From the NCBI GenBank assembly GCA_002296455.1, contig DBJG01000060.1, forward strand, positions 1 to 15,683: 15,683 nucleotides of DNA. Direction: 5' to 3'. A program made the position numbers and the translations under genes. The notes below the pieces were generated by a model. That model saw only the letters and a list, made by a program, of their open reading frames with translations. It was not told where the DNA came from and did not search any database. Source of the stretch: Caryophanales bacterium UBA782. GTDB taxonomy: Bacteria > Bacillota_I > Bacilli_A > RFN20 > CAG-826. The stretch's first letter is position 1. Each line of letters starts with the position of its first letter. Positions 1 through 7,142 of this stretch are shown here, piece after piece.

Positions 1-161
1 AAAGGATCGAGAGAATCAATTTTTGCGCGAAATAAAGAGCCGTCGATAATAAGTTCAATGTTCTCTCCTTTTTGGAGACGCAAAACAGAACGTAAATGAT
101 GGAGCGACTCCTCATCAAGAACGATTGTATCGTTTTCTTTCTTAGCAAAAAAACGATTCAT
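1..161 (-). CDS. rsmE: 16S rRNA m3U1498 methyltransferase RsmE, N-terminal part (cut by window edge)
   Basis: Seen: an open frame of 53 residues from ATG at 161 that runs off the left edge. It starts MNRFFAKKENDTIVLDEESLHHLRSVLRL and continues with QKGENIELIIDGSLFRAKI. Known: RsmE (YqeU) proteins open with an RYF-type start, an LxxxxxHHLxxVLRxxxGdxixxxDG signature and a PUA-like beta-barrel. They then carry a SPOUT methyltransferase domain that N3-methylates U1498 of 16S rRNA. Only the PUA-like part is visible, so catalytic residues cannot be checked. The start overlaps the stop of the upstream membrane-protein gene by one base (TGATG at 163-159), which predicts translational coupling. In many Firmicutes rsmE lies just after dnaJ-prmA. 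Here a deaminase and a zinc-ribbon protein separate it from dnaJ. Confidence 0.85.
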   Translation of the reverse strand, partial: MNRFFAKKENDTIVLDEESLHHLRSVLRLQKGENIELIIDGSLFRAKIDSLDP

Positions 162-595
162 CAGCGGAGAAACTCCCCGTTCGCGTCTTTTAGGCTATCA
201 CTATGAAGAAGGGCTAAAGAAAAACACGCGTAGAAAGCAAATAGAGCAAAAAAAGGAATCAAAAACGCCCAAGCATTCTTTAAACATGTAAAGAAGAAAA
301 GAAATCCGATTCCGCAAATAGAAGCAATGCTGATACCTAAGCAAAGAAATGCTGTTTTGTATTTTCCGATATAAAAATACGGCACTCCAAACATACCCAG
401 GCTCGCCATAAGTATCACCATCGTCTTTTTCGATTTGCTCTTATAGAGTTTGTATTCGTTACTCACAGGATCGACGAATTGAGTGATGTCTTTTGTACGG
501 TAATCAGTTTGGATTGGATTGACCTCCCCGCAATAAGGGCAGATATCATGATCGAAGGATGATATATTACGATGACAGTTCTTGCATTGTGGCAT
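161..595 (-). CDS. Small zinc-ribbon, TM2-like membrane protein (144 aa)
   Basis: Function unknown. Seen: an N-terminal C-x2-C...C-x2-C zinc ribbon (Cys4, Cys7, Cys19, Cys22), then a polar linker. Three hydrophobic segments follow at about residues 58-76, 81-103 and 109-131. The stretch around 63-80 (LMASLGMFGVPYFYIGKYK) resembles the TM2 domain, whose hallmark is a glycine-rich turn followed by FYxGK/R. A short charged tail follows. Start choice: ATG at 595 puts the first Cys pair at the very N terminus, as in other zinc-ribbon membrane proteins. The frame extends to a TTG at 634 that has no ribosome binding site. No SD precedes 595, but a TATACT box ends 8 nt before the ATG, so the message may be leaderless. 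The gene is coupled to rsmE by TGATG. Zinc binding and membrane location are inferences from the residues. Confidence 0.7.
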   Translation of the reverse strand: MPQCKNCHRNISSFDHDICPYCGEVNPIQTDYRTKDITQFVDPVSNEYKLYKSKSKKTMVILMASLGMFGVPYFYIGKYKTAFLCLGISIASICGIGFLFFFTCLKNAWAFLIPFFALFAFYACFSLALLHSDSLKDANGEFLR

Positions 596-603
596 ACTTA
601 AAT

Positions 604-609
604 AGTATA
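604..609 (-). promoter_or_regulatory. -10 box of a probable leaderless promoter for the zinc-ribbon/rsmE unit
   Basis: On the minus strand TATACT (5 of 6 to TATAAT) ends 8 nt before the ATG at 595. The predicted start of transcription is about 2 nt before the ATG. No good -35 box is seen 16-18 nt upstream. It lies just after the terminator at 671-695, so a new transcription unit is expected here. Confidence 0.45.
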
Positions 610-670
610 GCGAACTCCATTCCCTTTGGCACAAAGAAAAACAAGATTTTTTTGCATTCTTTCTTAATAG

Positions 671-695
671 AAAAAAGGAAGGCGCATCGCCTTCC
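671..695 (-). terminator. Rho-independent terminator after the deaminase gene
   Basis: On the minus strand an 8-bp stem (GGAAGGCG / CGCCTTCC, positions 688-695 and 677-684) with a 3-nt loop is followed at once by TTTTTT (676-671). It lies 8 nt after the guaD-like stop codon. Confidence 0.9.
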
Positions 696-703
696 CCTTC
701 GCT

Positions 704-1162
704 TTAATAATGCTTGCGGTCTTTATGCTTTAAATAATCATCATAGAGTTTCAAGCATTCTTCACGGTCGAGCTCATGACAATATTCTTTTTTATTCTCT
801 GCTTTGCTCCGTTCATAAAAAGCCTCATCGCGAAAACCGATATTTCGCGTATCGACGATGTTGCATCCGTAATAGATTTTATCGATGTTGGCCCACAAAA
901 TCGCGCCAAGGCACATTGGACAAGGCTCCCCCGTCGTATAAATGACAGAGCCCGATAAATCAAATGAGCCGATGTTTTTGCAAGCATCATGAATCGCCAT
1001 GATTTCACCATGACACGTCGGATCTTGCTTTTTAATTACTTCATTGTGCCCCTTACCGATAATCGCACCATCTTTTACAATAACAGAGCCAAACGGTCCA
1101 CCTTCATTGCCGTCGATTCCTTTCTTGGCCTCTTCGATTGCAGCTTCCATAAAACGATTCAT
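704..1162 (-). CDS. guaD: Guanine deaminase-like cytidine/deoxycytidylate deaminase family enzyme (152 aa)
   Basis: Zinc hydrolase of the CDA fold, predicted to convert guanine to xanthine plus ammonia in the cytosol (purine salvage). Seen: GGPFGSVIVKDG (21-32), the zinc/proton-shuttle motif as CHGE (His51, Glu53; the usual HAE is HGE here), and EPCPMCLGAILWA with zinc ligands Cys81 and Cys84. IGFRDE (108-113) follows near the C terminus. Known: GGPFG and DPT-H-E together with EPCPMC and a GF-D/R-D element are typical of Bacillus-type GuaD. TadA tRNA deaminases share only the zinc motifs. Length matches GuaD (about 156 aa). Start: ATG 1162 has GGAGG 7 nt upstream; an in-frame codon at 1186 has no SD. 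The gene is a single-gene unit between two terminators. The exact substrate (guanine or another nucleobase/nucleoside) is an inference. Confidence 0.8.
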   Translation of the reverse strand: MNRFMEAAIEEAKKGIDGNEGGPFGSVIVKDGAIIGKGHNEVIKKQDPTCHGEIMAIHDACKNIGSFDLSGSVIYTTGEPCPMCLGAILWANIDKIYYGCNIVDTRNIGFRDEAFYERSKAENKKEYCHELDREECLKLYDDYLKHKDRKHY

Positions 1163-1187
1163 GGGGATACCTCCAAAATAGCCCAAT

Positions 1188-1216
1188 AGTGTAGCAAAGA
1201 AAAGCCCTACAATCTA
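1188..1216 (-). promoter_or_regulatory. Probable extended -10 promoter of the deaminase gene
   Basis: On the minus strand TGC-TACACT (extended -10, hexamer at 1193-1188) lies 17 nt after a weak -35, TAGATT (1216-1211). Predicted transcription start is near 1181, giving a leader of about 19 nt that includes the GGAGG site. The -35 and spacer lie inside the dnaJ terminator stem-loop. Confidence 0.45.
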
Positions 1217-1226
1217 TAGGGCTTTT
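1200..1226 (-). terminator. Intrinsic terminator of the hrcA-grpE-dnaK-dnaJ operon
   Basis: A 10-bp perfect stem (AAAAGCCCTA / TAGGGCTTTT, 1217-1226 with 1200-1209) has a 7-nt loop. On the minus strand it is followed by a T-rich run (TTTTCTTTG counting the end of the stem). It begins 11 nt after the dnaJ stop. The A/T flanks are symmetric, so it could also act on the plus strand, but no gene reads into it from that side. Confidence 0.85.
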
Positions 1227-1237
1227 ATGCGAATTTT

Positions 1238-2386
1238 TTATTTTTTGAATCTCCCCCAACGGAAGCCTTTTTTCTTATTGCTTTCTTCCGCTTGGAATTG
1301 ACGTAACAAGTCTTTTTGAGTATCTGATAGGTTCGTCGGTGTTTTCACTTTAATGTGTAGGAATTCGTTTCCTGGCTTTTGTGTTCGCAAGTCCTTGATC
1401 CCGCGGTCACGTAATTTCAATACGTCATCTGGCTGCGTGCCAGCTGGAATCGTGACGGTGACGGGTCCATAAACCGTATCAACGTCCACTTTCGCACCAA
1501 GGGCACAATCCACAAAAGATAACTCTAAGTCAAGATGAATATCATTGCCATCCCGTCTGAATTTTTCATGCGGTTGAATTTGGACTTCAACGTATAAGTC
1601 GCCGCTTGGTCCGCCGTTATAGCCTCTAGATCCTTTCCCCGCTACGCGGATTTGCTGACCGTTATTGATGCCAGCAGGAATATTCACTTCAAGGTCACGA
1701 TGAATGCGGTTATAGCCAGCACCGCCGCAAGCATGGCACTTATTCTTCACAATCTTGCCGCTACCATGGCAGCGTGGGCAAGTCGATTGACCTTCCATCA
1801 TGCCGAACAAAGTCTGTTGACGTGTTTTGACAACACCGCTCCCTCCGCAATCTGGACAAGTCACAAAGTCATTAGGGGTTTCCGCACCTGTCCCATGGCA
1901 GTTTTCACAAGGCTCATCGTAAGTAACAGGAATTGTGATTTTTCTTCCATTCACGGCGTCCATGAAGGAAATTTTAACGCGATAGAGAGCATCTTCCCCT
2001 TTTCTAGGGCCTCCTCCGCTATCTCTCGTTCTCCCTCCGCCCATTCCACCTCCGAAAAAGCTTTGGAAAATATCGTTGAGATCAACATCGCCGAATCCTT
2101 GCCCCGAGAATCCTCCACCAGCGAATGGATTGCCCGCTCCACCGGTTGAAGCGCCTTGCTCGAAAGCGGCAAAGCCGAATTGATCGTATTGTTTTCGCTT
2201 ATTATCATCGTAAAGAACGTCATAAGCTTCTTGCACTTCTTTAAACTTTTCAGGTGCATCTGGCGAATGGTTTAAGTCTGGGTGATATTGTTTCGCGAGT
2301 TTTCGATATGCACTTTTAATTTCGTCTTTTGTCGCGTTTTTATTCACACCGAGAACTTCATAATAATCACGTTTTTCTTGTGCCAT
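1238..2386 (-). CDS. dnaJ: Chaperone protein DnaJ (Hsp40)
   Basis: Cytosolic co-chaperone that delivers unfolded clients to DnaK and stimulates its ATPase. Seen in order: J domain (about 1-70) with the catalytic HPD at 35-37; a Gly/Phe-rich linker (about 78-126); and a zinc-binding domain with all four CxxCxGxG repeats (CENCHGTG 160, CPDCGGSG 177, CPRCHGSG 203, CHACGGAG 217). Two beta-rich client-binding domains and the C-terminal dimerisation region follow. Its 382 residues make it a complete type I DnaJ. Start ATG 2386 has AAAGGAG 6 nt upstream. It is the last gene of the HrcA-regulated operon and is separated from dnaK by 77 nt that hold a strong hairpin. Nothing is missing or truncated. 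Confidence 0.98.
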   Translation of the reverse strand: MAQEKRDYYEVLGVNKNATKDEIKSAYRKLAKQYHPDLNHSPDAPEKFKEVQEAYDVLYDDNKRKQYDQFGFAAFEQGASTGGAGNPFAGGGFSGQGFGDVDLNDIFQSFFGGGMGGGRTRDSGGGPRKGEDALYRVKISFMDAVNGRKITIPVTYDEPCENCHGTGAETPNDFVTCPDCGGSGVVKTRQQTLFGMMEGQSTCPRCHGSGKIVKNKCHACGGAGYNRIHRDLEVNIPAGINNGQQIRVAGKGSRGYNGGPSGDLYVEVQIQPHEKFRRDGNDIHLDLELSFVDCALGAKVDVDTVYGPVTVTIPAGTQPDDVLKLRDRGIKDLRTQKPGNEFLHIKVKTPTNLSDTQKDLLRQFQAEESNKKKGFRWGRFKK

Positions 2387-2414
2387 ACGATTCTCCTTTC
2401 TTTACGTAGCAATA

Positions 2415-2438
2415 GGCGCCCCTTGTAAAAGAGGCGCC
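2415..2438 (-). other. Intercistronic hairpin between dnaK and dnaJ
   Basis: On the minus strand GGCGCCTCTT - TTAC - AAGGGGCGCC forms a 10-bp stem (one G-U pair) with a 4-nt loop. It sits 25 nt after the dnaK stop and 28 nt before the dnaJ ATG. No U-run follows (TATTGCTACG instead), so it is not a clean terminator. Possible roles are RNA processing, 3'-end stabilisation of an hrcA-grpE-dnaK message, or partial attenuation that lowers dnaJ output. Confidence 0.75.
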
Positions 2439-2463
2439 CATAAATTCGTTAGCGAGAGTGAAA

Positions 2464-4290
2464 TTAGGCTTTCTTGTCGGTGAAATCCGCATCAACGACA
2501 TCATCCGGGCCTTCGTTGCCCTCTTTCTTCTCACCGGCGCTCGTTTGAGACCCTGCCGCTTGAGCTTGAGAATATGCTTGAGCAGCCGCATCTTCAAGAT
2601 GACCAACGATCTCACGAAGCTTATCGATATTATTTGCTTCAATCGCGCCTTGTGCCTCATCACGAAGCTTGGTGAGCTGATCTTTTTGCTCCGCGCTCAT
2701 CTTGTCTCCATTTTCTTGAAGCGTTTGATTGATTTGATCGACATAGCTTTGCGCTTTGTTTTTGACTTCGATATCGCCTTTGCGTTTCTCATCCGCAGCT
2801 TTGTTTTCTTCAGCTTCACGGACCATGCGGTCAATGTCTTCTTTGGACAAACCGTTGCTTCCACTGATTGTGATGTCGCTAGCTTGGTTGGTATCCAAAT
2901 CTTTGGCGCTCACTTTCACGATGCCGTTTACATCGATATTGAATGTGACTTCAATACGAGGCTGTCCACGGCGTGCTGGTTTAATGCCAGAAAGCTGGAA
3001 GTGGCCCAAAAGCTTATTGTCGTGAGCCATCGGTCTTTCGCCTTGGTAAACCATGATATCAACAGCCGGTTGATTGTCTTCTGCAGTGGAGAAGATTTGG
3101 CTCTTCGTTGTTGGAATTGTGGTGTTTCTTGGAATAAGAGGAGTCATCACGCCGCCAAGTGTTTCAATACCTAGAGTAAGTGGGGTGACATCGAGTAAGA
3201 CAACGTCTTTGACATCGCCAGCGATAACCCCGCCTTGAATGGCAGCGCCGATAGAGACGGCTTCATCTGGGTTGACGCTCATATTTGGCTTATGGCCCGT
3301 GACCTTTTCAACCATTTCTTGAACAGCTGGCATACGGATGGATCCGCCAATGAGCAAGACGCTTCCTAAATCGTTATAAGAGAGTCCAGCATCTTTCATC
3401 GCTTTTTCCATCGGGGCTTTGCAGCGCTCAAGCAAATTGCGGGTTAAATCCTGGAATTTCGCTCTTGTGAGAACACCTTCGTAGCTGATAGGGCCATTCT
3501 TTCCCATGCCGATGAATGGAAGGGAAATCGTGGTCTCTAATGAACTAGAGAGTTCGATTTTGGCTTTTTCGGCCGCATCGAGGAAACGCTGCTGCGCCAT
3601 TTTGTCGGTTAAATCAACGCCGGATTCAATTTGAATCTGAGCATGGATCCAATCAGCAACGGCTTTATCCCAGTCATCGCCACCAAGTTCTGTATCGCCA
3701 CTTGTGCTAAGGACTTGGAAGGTGCCATCCCCAATATCAAGAATGGAAACATCGAATGTTCCACCGCCAAGATCAAACACAAGCACTTTCTCGCTCTTAT
3801 TGCTATCTAAGCCGTAAGCCAAGCAAGAAGCAGTTGGCTCGTTAATAATACGAACAACATCAAGTCCTGCAATTGTACCAGCGTCTTTGGTTGCTTGGCG
3901 CTGCGCATCGTTGAAGTAAGCAGGAACGGTAATCACCGCTTTCTTTACTTCGTGGCCGATGGATTTTTCGGCATAGGATTTCATGTAAGCGAGCACTTTC
4001 GCACTGATTTCTTGTGGTGTGAAATCTTTATTGACGCAGTTAATGTGGAACTTATAAGAGGTGCCCATTTTACGTTTGGCGCTTCTTACTGTGTCAGGGT
4101 TCGTAATCATCTGACGCTTTGCCGCGTTGCCGACAATTTCTTCGCCGCTCCCTTTGAAAGCAACGACAGATGGGGTTGTGTTGGTTCCTTCAGGATTTGG
4201 AATTACTTTGACTTTTCCATCTTCCTGAACGTAACTAATAACGCTATTTGTAGTACCAAGGTCGATACCAACAATAATTTCCTTTGCCAT
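2464..4290 (-). CDS. dnaK: Chaperone protein DnaK (Hsp70)
   Basis: ATP-driven cytosolic chaperone that works with DnaJ and GrpE. Seen: phosphate-1 motif [11 protein letters not shown] (6-16); phosphate-2 motif [15 protein letters not shown] (171-185); adenosine motif [13 protein letters not shown] (311-323); and interdomain linker [16 protein letters not shown] (362-377). A beta substrate-binding domain and an alpha lid follow, ending in the conserved acidic tail DDVVDADF (596-603). The 608-residue length and the direct run [15 protein letters not shown] (about 72-86), without the extra loop of roughly 24 residues, are the Gram-positive pattern. Start ATG 4290 has GGAGG overlapping the grpE stop region, with 10 nt spacing, so the two are tightly linked. 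Small deviations such as [12 protein letters not shown] for EPTAAALAYGLD do not touch catalytic residues. Confidence 0.99.
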   Translation of the reverse strand: MAKEIIVGIDLGTTNSVISYVQEDGKVKVIPNPEGTNTTPSVVAFKGSGEEIVGNAAKRQMITNPDTVRSAKRKMGTSYKFHINCVNKDFTPQEISAKVLAYMKSYAEKSIGHEVKKAVITVPAYFNDAQRQATKDAGTIAGLDVVRIINEPTASCLAYGLDSNKSEKVLVFDLGGGTFDVSILDIGDGTFQVLSTSGDTELGGDDWDKAVADWIHAQIQIESGVDLTDKMAQQRFLDAAEKAKIELSSSLETTISLPFIGMGKNGPISYEGVLTRAKFQDLTRNLLERCKAPMEKAMKDAGLSYNDLGSVLLIGGSIRMPAVQEMVEKVTGHKPNMSVNPDEAVSIGAAIQGGVIAGDVKDVVLLDVTPLTLGIETLGGVMTPLIPRNTTIPTTKSQIFSTAEDNQPAVDIMVYQGERPMAHDNKLLGHFQLSGIKPARRGQPRIEVTFNIDVNGIVKVSAKDLDTNQASDITISGSNGLSKEDIDRMVREAEENKAADEKRKGDIEVKNKAQSYVDQINQTLQENGDKMSAEQKDQLTKLRDEAQGAIEANNIDKLREIVGHLEDAAAQAYSQAQAAGSQTSAGEKKEGNEGPDDVVDADFTDKKA

Positions 4291-4305
4291 AATGAATTTT
4301 CCTCC

Positions 4306-4911
4306 TTAGGCTTTGTTCGCCTCTTTTTCAACAGGTTCTTTGTCTTCTTTCTTTTCCGCCTTTTTCGTAACGGTTACCATGGCTGGGCGGATAAGCCGAT
4401 CTTTTAGGTAGTAGCCTTTTTGATGAATGGCCGCTACTTTATTCGGCTCTTCATCACTATCAACCGTGTCAATCGCGTGCATGAACTTTTCATCGAATTT
4501 GTCTCCGACTTTCACGCTCGCTTCTTTCACGCCTTCATTGACGAGAGCGTTCACGAGCTGATTGTAGATGTAAGAGAAACCAACTTGGTAATTCTTTGCT
4601 TCCTCACTATTGGTTTTAGCACCAAGAGCGATATAGAAGTTATCGAGGACAGGAATGATTTCATCTAGGAACCCTTCGGCTCGATATTTAATGGCTTCCG
4701 CATGGTCTTTTTCCAAGTCTTTTCGTAGATTGGCAAGATCAGCATAAGCCTTGTAATATTCGTTTTTCCAATGGGCGCTTTCCTCTTCCGCTTTTTTCAA
4801 AGCTTCTTGCAAGGACTCTTCCTCGCTTTGTTGGTGGGCGTCATTGTCTTTTACTTCTTCTTTGTGGTCGGCGAACTCTTCTTCGTCTCTCTTTTTGTCT
4901 TCTTTGGACAT
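4306..4911 (-). CDS. grpE: Nucleotide exchange factor GrpE
   Basis: Promotes ADP release from DnaK. Seen: a long acidic N-terminal tail and coiled coil (about 1-85, rich in Glu/Lys). The C-terminal DnaK-binding beta domain follows, with its signature FMHAIDTVDSDEEPNKVAAIHQKGYYLKDRLIRPAMVTV at about 143-181. A Lys/Glu-rich end follows. The 201-residue length is normal for Firmicutes. Start ATG 4911 has AAAGGAG 7 nt upstream. The first 61 nt, including the start codon, lie inside the 3' end of hrcA in another frame. The stop is 15 nt before dnaK, and its TAA forms part of the dnaK SD. Expression follows HrcA/CIRCE control. Confidence 0.97.
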   Translation of the reverse strand: MSKEDKKRDEEEFADHKEEVKDNDAHQQSEEESLQEALKKAEEESAHWKNEYYKAYADLANLRKDLEKDHAEAIKYRAEGFLDEIIPVLDNFYIALGAKTNSEEAKNYQVGFSYIYNQLVNALVNEGVKEASVKVGDKFDEKFMHAIDTVDSDEEPNKVAAIHQKGYYLKDRLIRPAMVTVTKKAEKKEDKEPVEKEANKA

Positions 4912-5930
4912 GATGCATCTCCTTTCTTGTCGGTAGCGAAGTACTCATCAATCGCGTCGGCGAAGTATTTCACCGTCGCCATGACTTTCTCATAATCCAT
5001 CCGGGTCGGGCCTAGAACCGTAAGCGATGGGTTTCCTGGGAGTTTTAATCCACAGCTAACCACCGCAACATCTCCGATTCCATCTTCTTTCCCGATGTGA
5101 ACTTTTACGCCACTATCGATGCTCTTTCCACCCCGAATCGCTTCGCGGAATGCCTTCGGATCTTCGATGAATTCAAGAAGCTTTCGAAGTTTTTCCGCAT
5201 CATCAGCGAATTCCGGCTGATTGAAGAGCGCGTCCTTTCCATATAATTGGATACGCTCGCCTGTGAATTTCACAAACGCGCCAAGGAGCGCTTCATAAAC
5301 CGCTTTCTCGCCAACGTAATAATCTTTGAGCGCAGGTTTCATCGCCTCCATTTTTGGAACGATCTCACTAATCGGGGTGCCAACAAGACGGTCATTCAAT
5401 GCGTTAACCATCTTTTGAACTTCAGCGATTGATAAGGAATCTTCCACGATGAAGGTTTTATTCTCCACGTATCCTTTATCGGTCACGAACACCGCTGTCG
5501 CGCTATTACTAGAAAGCGGAATGAGCTGAACCGAAGCAAGTGCTTCTTCATTGCTCGATGGTCCAAGGACGACGGAAGCAAGATTAGTCATGTGAGAGAG
5601 AATTTCGCAACTCTCTTTCATCACTTCCTCAATTGATTTCGTTTTTTCGCCAAGGACATTGGCAAGCGCATACTTGATACGGTCATCCACTGTCGCTTCC
5701 CGCAAATTGCTGACGTAATATTCGTAGCCTTTTTTGGAAGGGATTCGTCCACTCGAAGTGTGAGTCTTCTCAAGCATTCCGTCTTTCTCAAGCGCATTCA
5801 TTTCGTTTCGGATCGTTGCGCTAGAGCAATCAAGATGATATGTTTCCAGAAGTGTTTTCGAGCCAACCGGCTCAGCCGTGCGAATGAAGTATTCGACGAT
5901 ATACTTGAGTATTTCATCACGTCTAGTCAT
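4851..5930 (-). CDS. hrcA: Heat-inducible transcription repressor HrcA
   Basis: Repressor that binds CIRCE operators upstream of class I heat-shock genes. In the known model its activity depends on chaperonin. Seen (359 aa): N-terminal winged helix (about 1-72) with the recognition region SSATIRNEMNALEKDGMLEKTHTSSGRIPSKKGYEYYV; a GAF-like middle and dimerisation domain; and the C-terminal hallmark LTVLGPTRMDYEKVMATVKYFADAIDEYF. Start ATG 5930 has AAAGGAG 7 nt upstream; an in-frame GTG at 5960 has none. Odd: most HrcA proteins end soon after that hallmark. This one carries an extra Lys/Arg-rich tail (CPKKTKRETKKSSPTTKKK) encoded where the gene overlaps the start of grpE by 61 nt. It is the first gene of the operon, so it is autoregulated through the two CIRCE sites upstream. 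Confidence 0.97.
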   Translation of the reverse strand: MTRRDEILKYIVEYFIRTAEPVGSKTLLETYHLDCSSATIRNEMNALEKDGMLEKTHTSSGRIPSKKGYEYYVSNLREATVDDRIKYALANVLGEKTKSIEEVMKESCEILSHMTNLASVVLGPSSNEEALASVQLIPLSSNSATAVFVTDKGYVENKTFIVEDSLSIAEVQKMVNALNDRLVGTPISEIVPKMEAMKPALKDYYVGEKAVYEALLGAFVKFTGERIQLYGKDALFNQPEFADDAEKLRKLLEFIEDPKAFREAIRGGKSIDSGVKVHIGKEDGIGDVAVVSCGLKLPGNPSLTVLGPTRMDYEKVMATVKYFADAIDEYFATDKKGDASCPKKTKRETKKSSPTTKKK

Positions 5931-5947
5931 CGTAATTCTCCTTTCGT

Positions 5948-5974
5948 TTAGCAATCTCACCTTTCGGGTGCTAG
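5948..5974 (-). promoter_or_regulatory. Second, degenerate CIRCE operator at the transcription start
   Basis: TTAGCAATC-N9-GGGTGCTAG matches the CIRCE consensus TTAGCACTC-N9-GAGTGCTAA at 8 of 9 and 7 of 9 positions, with the exact 9-nt spacer. It begins about where transcription should start (near 5972) and lies in the 5' leader, 17 nt before the hrcA start codon. Bound HrcA here would block promoter clearance. The RNA hairpin it forms could also affect message stability. Confidence 0.75.
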
Positions 5975-5978
5975 CATC

Positions 5979-6006
5979 ATTATAGATTGCGTTTTAGCAC
6001 TGTCAA
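5979..6006 (-). promoter_or_regulatory. Near-consensus sigma-A promoter of hrcA-grpE-dnaK-dnaJ
   Basis: On the minus strand TTGACA (6006-6001) and TATAAT (5984-5979) are both perfect, with a 16-nt spacer. The -35 box lies inside the upstream CIRCE and the -10 box between the two CIRCE sites. A housekeeping promoter under dual repression is the expected class I heat-shock design. Confidence 0.92.
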
Positions 6007-6020
6007 CACACAAGTGCTAA
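5994..6020 (-). promoter_or_regulatory. Primary CIRCE operator (HrcA binding site)
   Basis: TTAGCACTG-N9-AAGTGCTAA gives an 8-bp perfect inverted repeat (TTAGCACT / AGTGCTAA). It matches consensus at 8 of 9 positions in each half and overlaps the -35 box, so HrcA binding would exclude RNA polymerase. Confidence 0.95.
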
Positions 6021-6054
6021 TTTTTTCGAAAAAGGACAATCCAGAAGACAATAA

Positions 6055-7140
6055 TTAAGGGAATAAGGTAAGCAAAATACGGTCCAAAAGAAGCATTCCC
6101 TCATCCGTCGGACGAACCCGATTGTTTTGAAGTAAGAGCAGCCCTTGAGCAGAAAGCTTTGTGAATTCTTCTTGATATTTATCTAGAAACGAAAAACCAA
6201 AGTGTTTTGAAAAGTCTATCAACGAAAAGCCTTGCTCAAGTCTTAAATTCGTCAAGAAATAATATTCTAAATCGTCTTTAACAGTCACTTGTTCGATTTC
6301 TTCGCGGTAATGGCCTTCATTGTAGCGAAAAAGATTTCTCGTGTTGACATAACGTTTATCGTCTTTATACCCGCTTGCGCCTAAGCCTACCGCGTCATAT
6401 TGCTCATCTTTCCAATAAACAAGGTTGTGTTTGCATTCATAGCCGTTTTTGGCGTAGTTACTCACTTCGTAACGGTTATAGCCGGCCTTTCGAAGCAATG
6501 AAAGAATCATTTTGTATTGTCTTGCAGCGATTTCATCATCCGCTTCTTGATAGCCGCGATGAGAAAAAATCGTCCCCTTCTCTATAATTAAGGAATAAGC
6601 ACTGATATGAGGGAGAGAAAGCGTTAGCAAAGCAGAAATGTCCTCTTGAAGTTCTTCGTCTTTTTCGCCAGGAAGTGCATAGATAAGATCGGCGTTTAAA
6701 TTCGAAAAGCCAAAGTTTCTTGCGCGTTCCACTGCTTTTTGAACATCGGAAAAAGAATGCGTTCTCCCCATCATCTTTAAGAGTCTAGGAACACTTGACT
6801 CCATGCCAATGGAAATCCGGTTCACGCCGAAACGAGAGGCTAAGGCCAGTTTCCCGTCGGTCAAGGAATCGGGGTTGGTTTCGATACTCCATTCCGTATT
6901 CTCTTTTTTGTAGTTCGCTAAATATGCAAGTAACGAACCAAAATCATCGTCATCGAGCGATGTCGGGGTTCCTCCGCCAATATAAATGGTGTCGTAATGG
7001 TTCCCTTTCAAATCATCGAGTTCTTCAAATAGTGCCTTTAAATAAGAAAACGCCCACTCCTTTCGGTAAATGACCTTTGGGAAGTCGCAATAGGCGCAAA
7101 GCGATGGGCAAAAAGGGATGTGGACGTATAAAGAGGACAT
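6055..7140 (-). CDS. hemW: Radical SAM heme chaperone HemW
   Basis: Radical SAM protein related to coproporphyrinogen dehydrogenase. Known HemW proteins bind heme and deliver it to membrane enzymes. Seen (361 aa): the 4Fe-4S motif Cys11-x3-Cys15-x2-Cys18 followed by Phe20. True HemN has a fourth Cys at that position, so this favours HemW. The SAM-binding GGGTP is at 55-59. The HemW heme-binding motif HNLVYW is at 238-243, followed by DAVGLGASGY. The length fits HemW, which is shorter than HemN. Start: ATG 7140 lies 2 nt after the stop of the small membrane-protein gene, with only a weak purine stretch as SD, so coupling is likely. HemW next to lepA/hrcA is common in Firmicutes. Whether the host makes or imports heme cannot be told here. 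Confidence 0.93.
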   Translation of the reverse strand: MSSLYVHIPFCPSLCAYCDFPKVIYRKEWAFSYLKALFEELDDLKGNHYDTIYIGGGTPTSLDDDDFGSLLAYLANYKKENTEWSIETNPDSLTDGKLALASRFGVNRISIGMESSVPRLLKMMGRTHSFSDVQKAVERARNFGFSNLNADLIYALPGEKDEELQEDISALLTLSLPHISAYSLIIEKGTIFSHRGYQEADDEIAARQYKMILSLLRKAGYNRYEVSNYAKNGYECKHNLVYWKDEQYDAVGLGASGYKDDKRYVNTRNLFRYNEGHYREEIEQVTVKDDLEYYFLTNLRLEQGFSLIDFSKHFGFSFLDKYQEEFTKLSAQGLLLLQNNRVRPTDEGMLLLDRILLTLFP

Positions 7141-7142
7141 TC

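Noticed and set aside
596..634. TTG start at 634 for the zinc-ribbon protein
   Set aside because: There is no SD, and it would place 13 atypical residues before the zinc ribbon. A -10 box lies between this TTG and the ATG at 595.
2458..3174. Long plus-strand open frame (238 codons) opposite dnaK, with similar ones opposite dnaJ, grpE and hemW
   Set aside because: They lie entirely antisense to certain genes, have no SD, promoter or recognisable domain, and read as low-complexity hydrophobic or Cys/Phe/Arg-rich text typical of shadow frames.
6021..6035. TTTTTTCGAAAAAA as a terminator of hemW
   Set aside because: It is a loop-less A/T palindrome with no GC stem and no independent U-run. The hemW message may simply read into hrcA or stop elsewhere.
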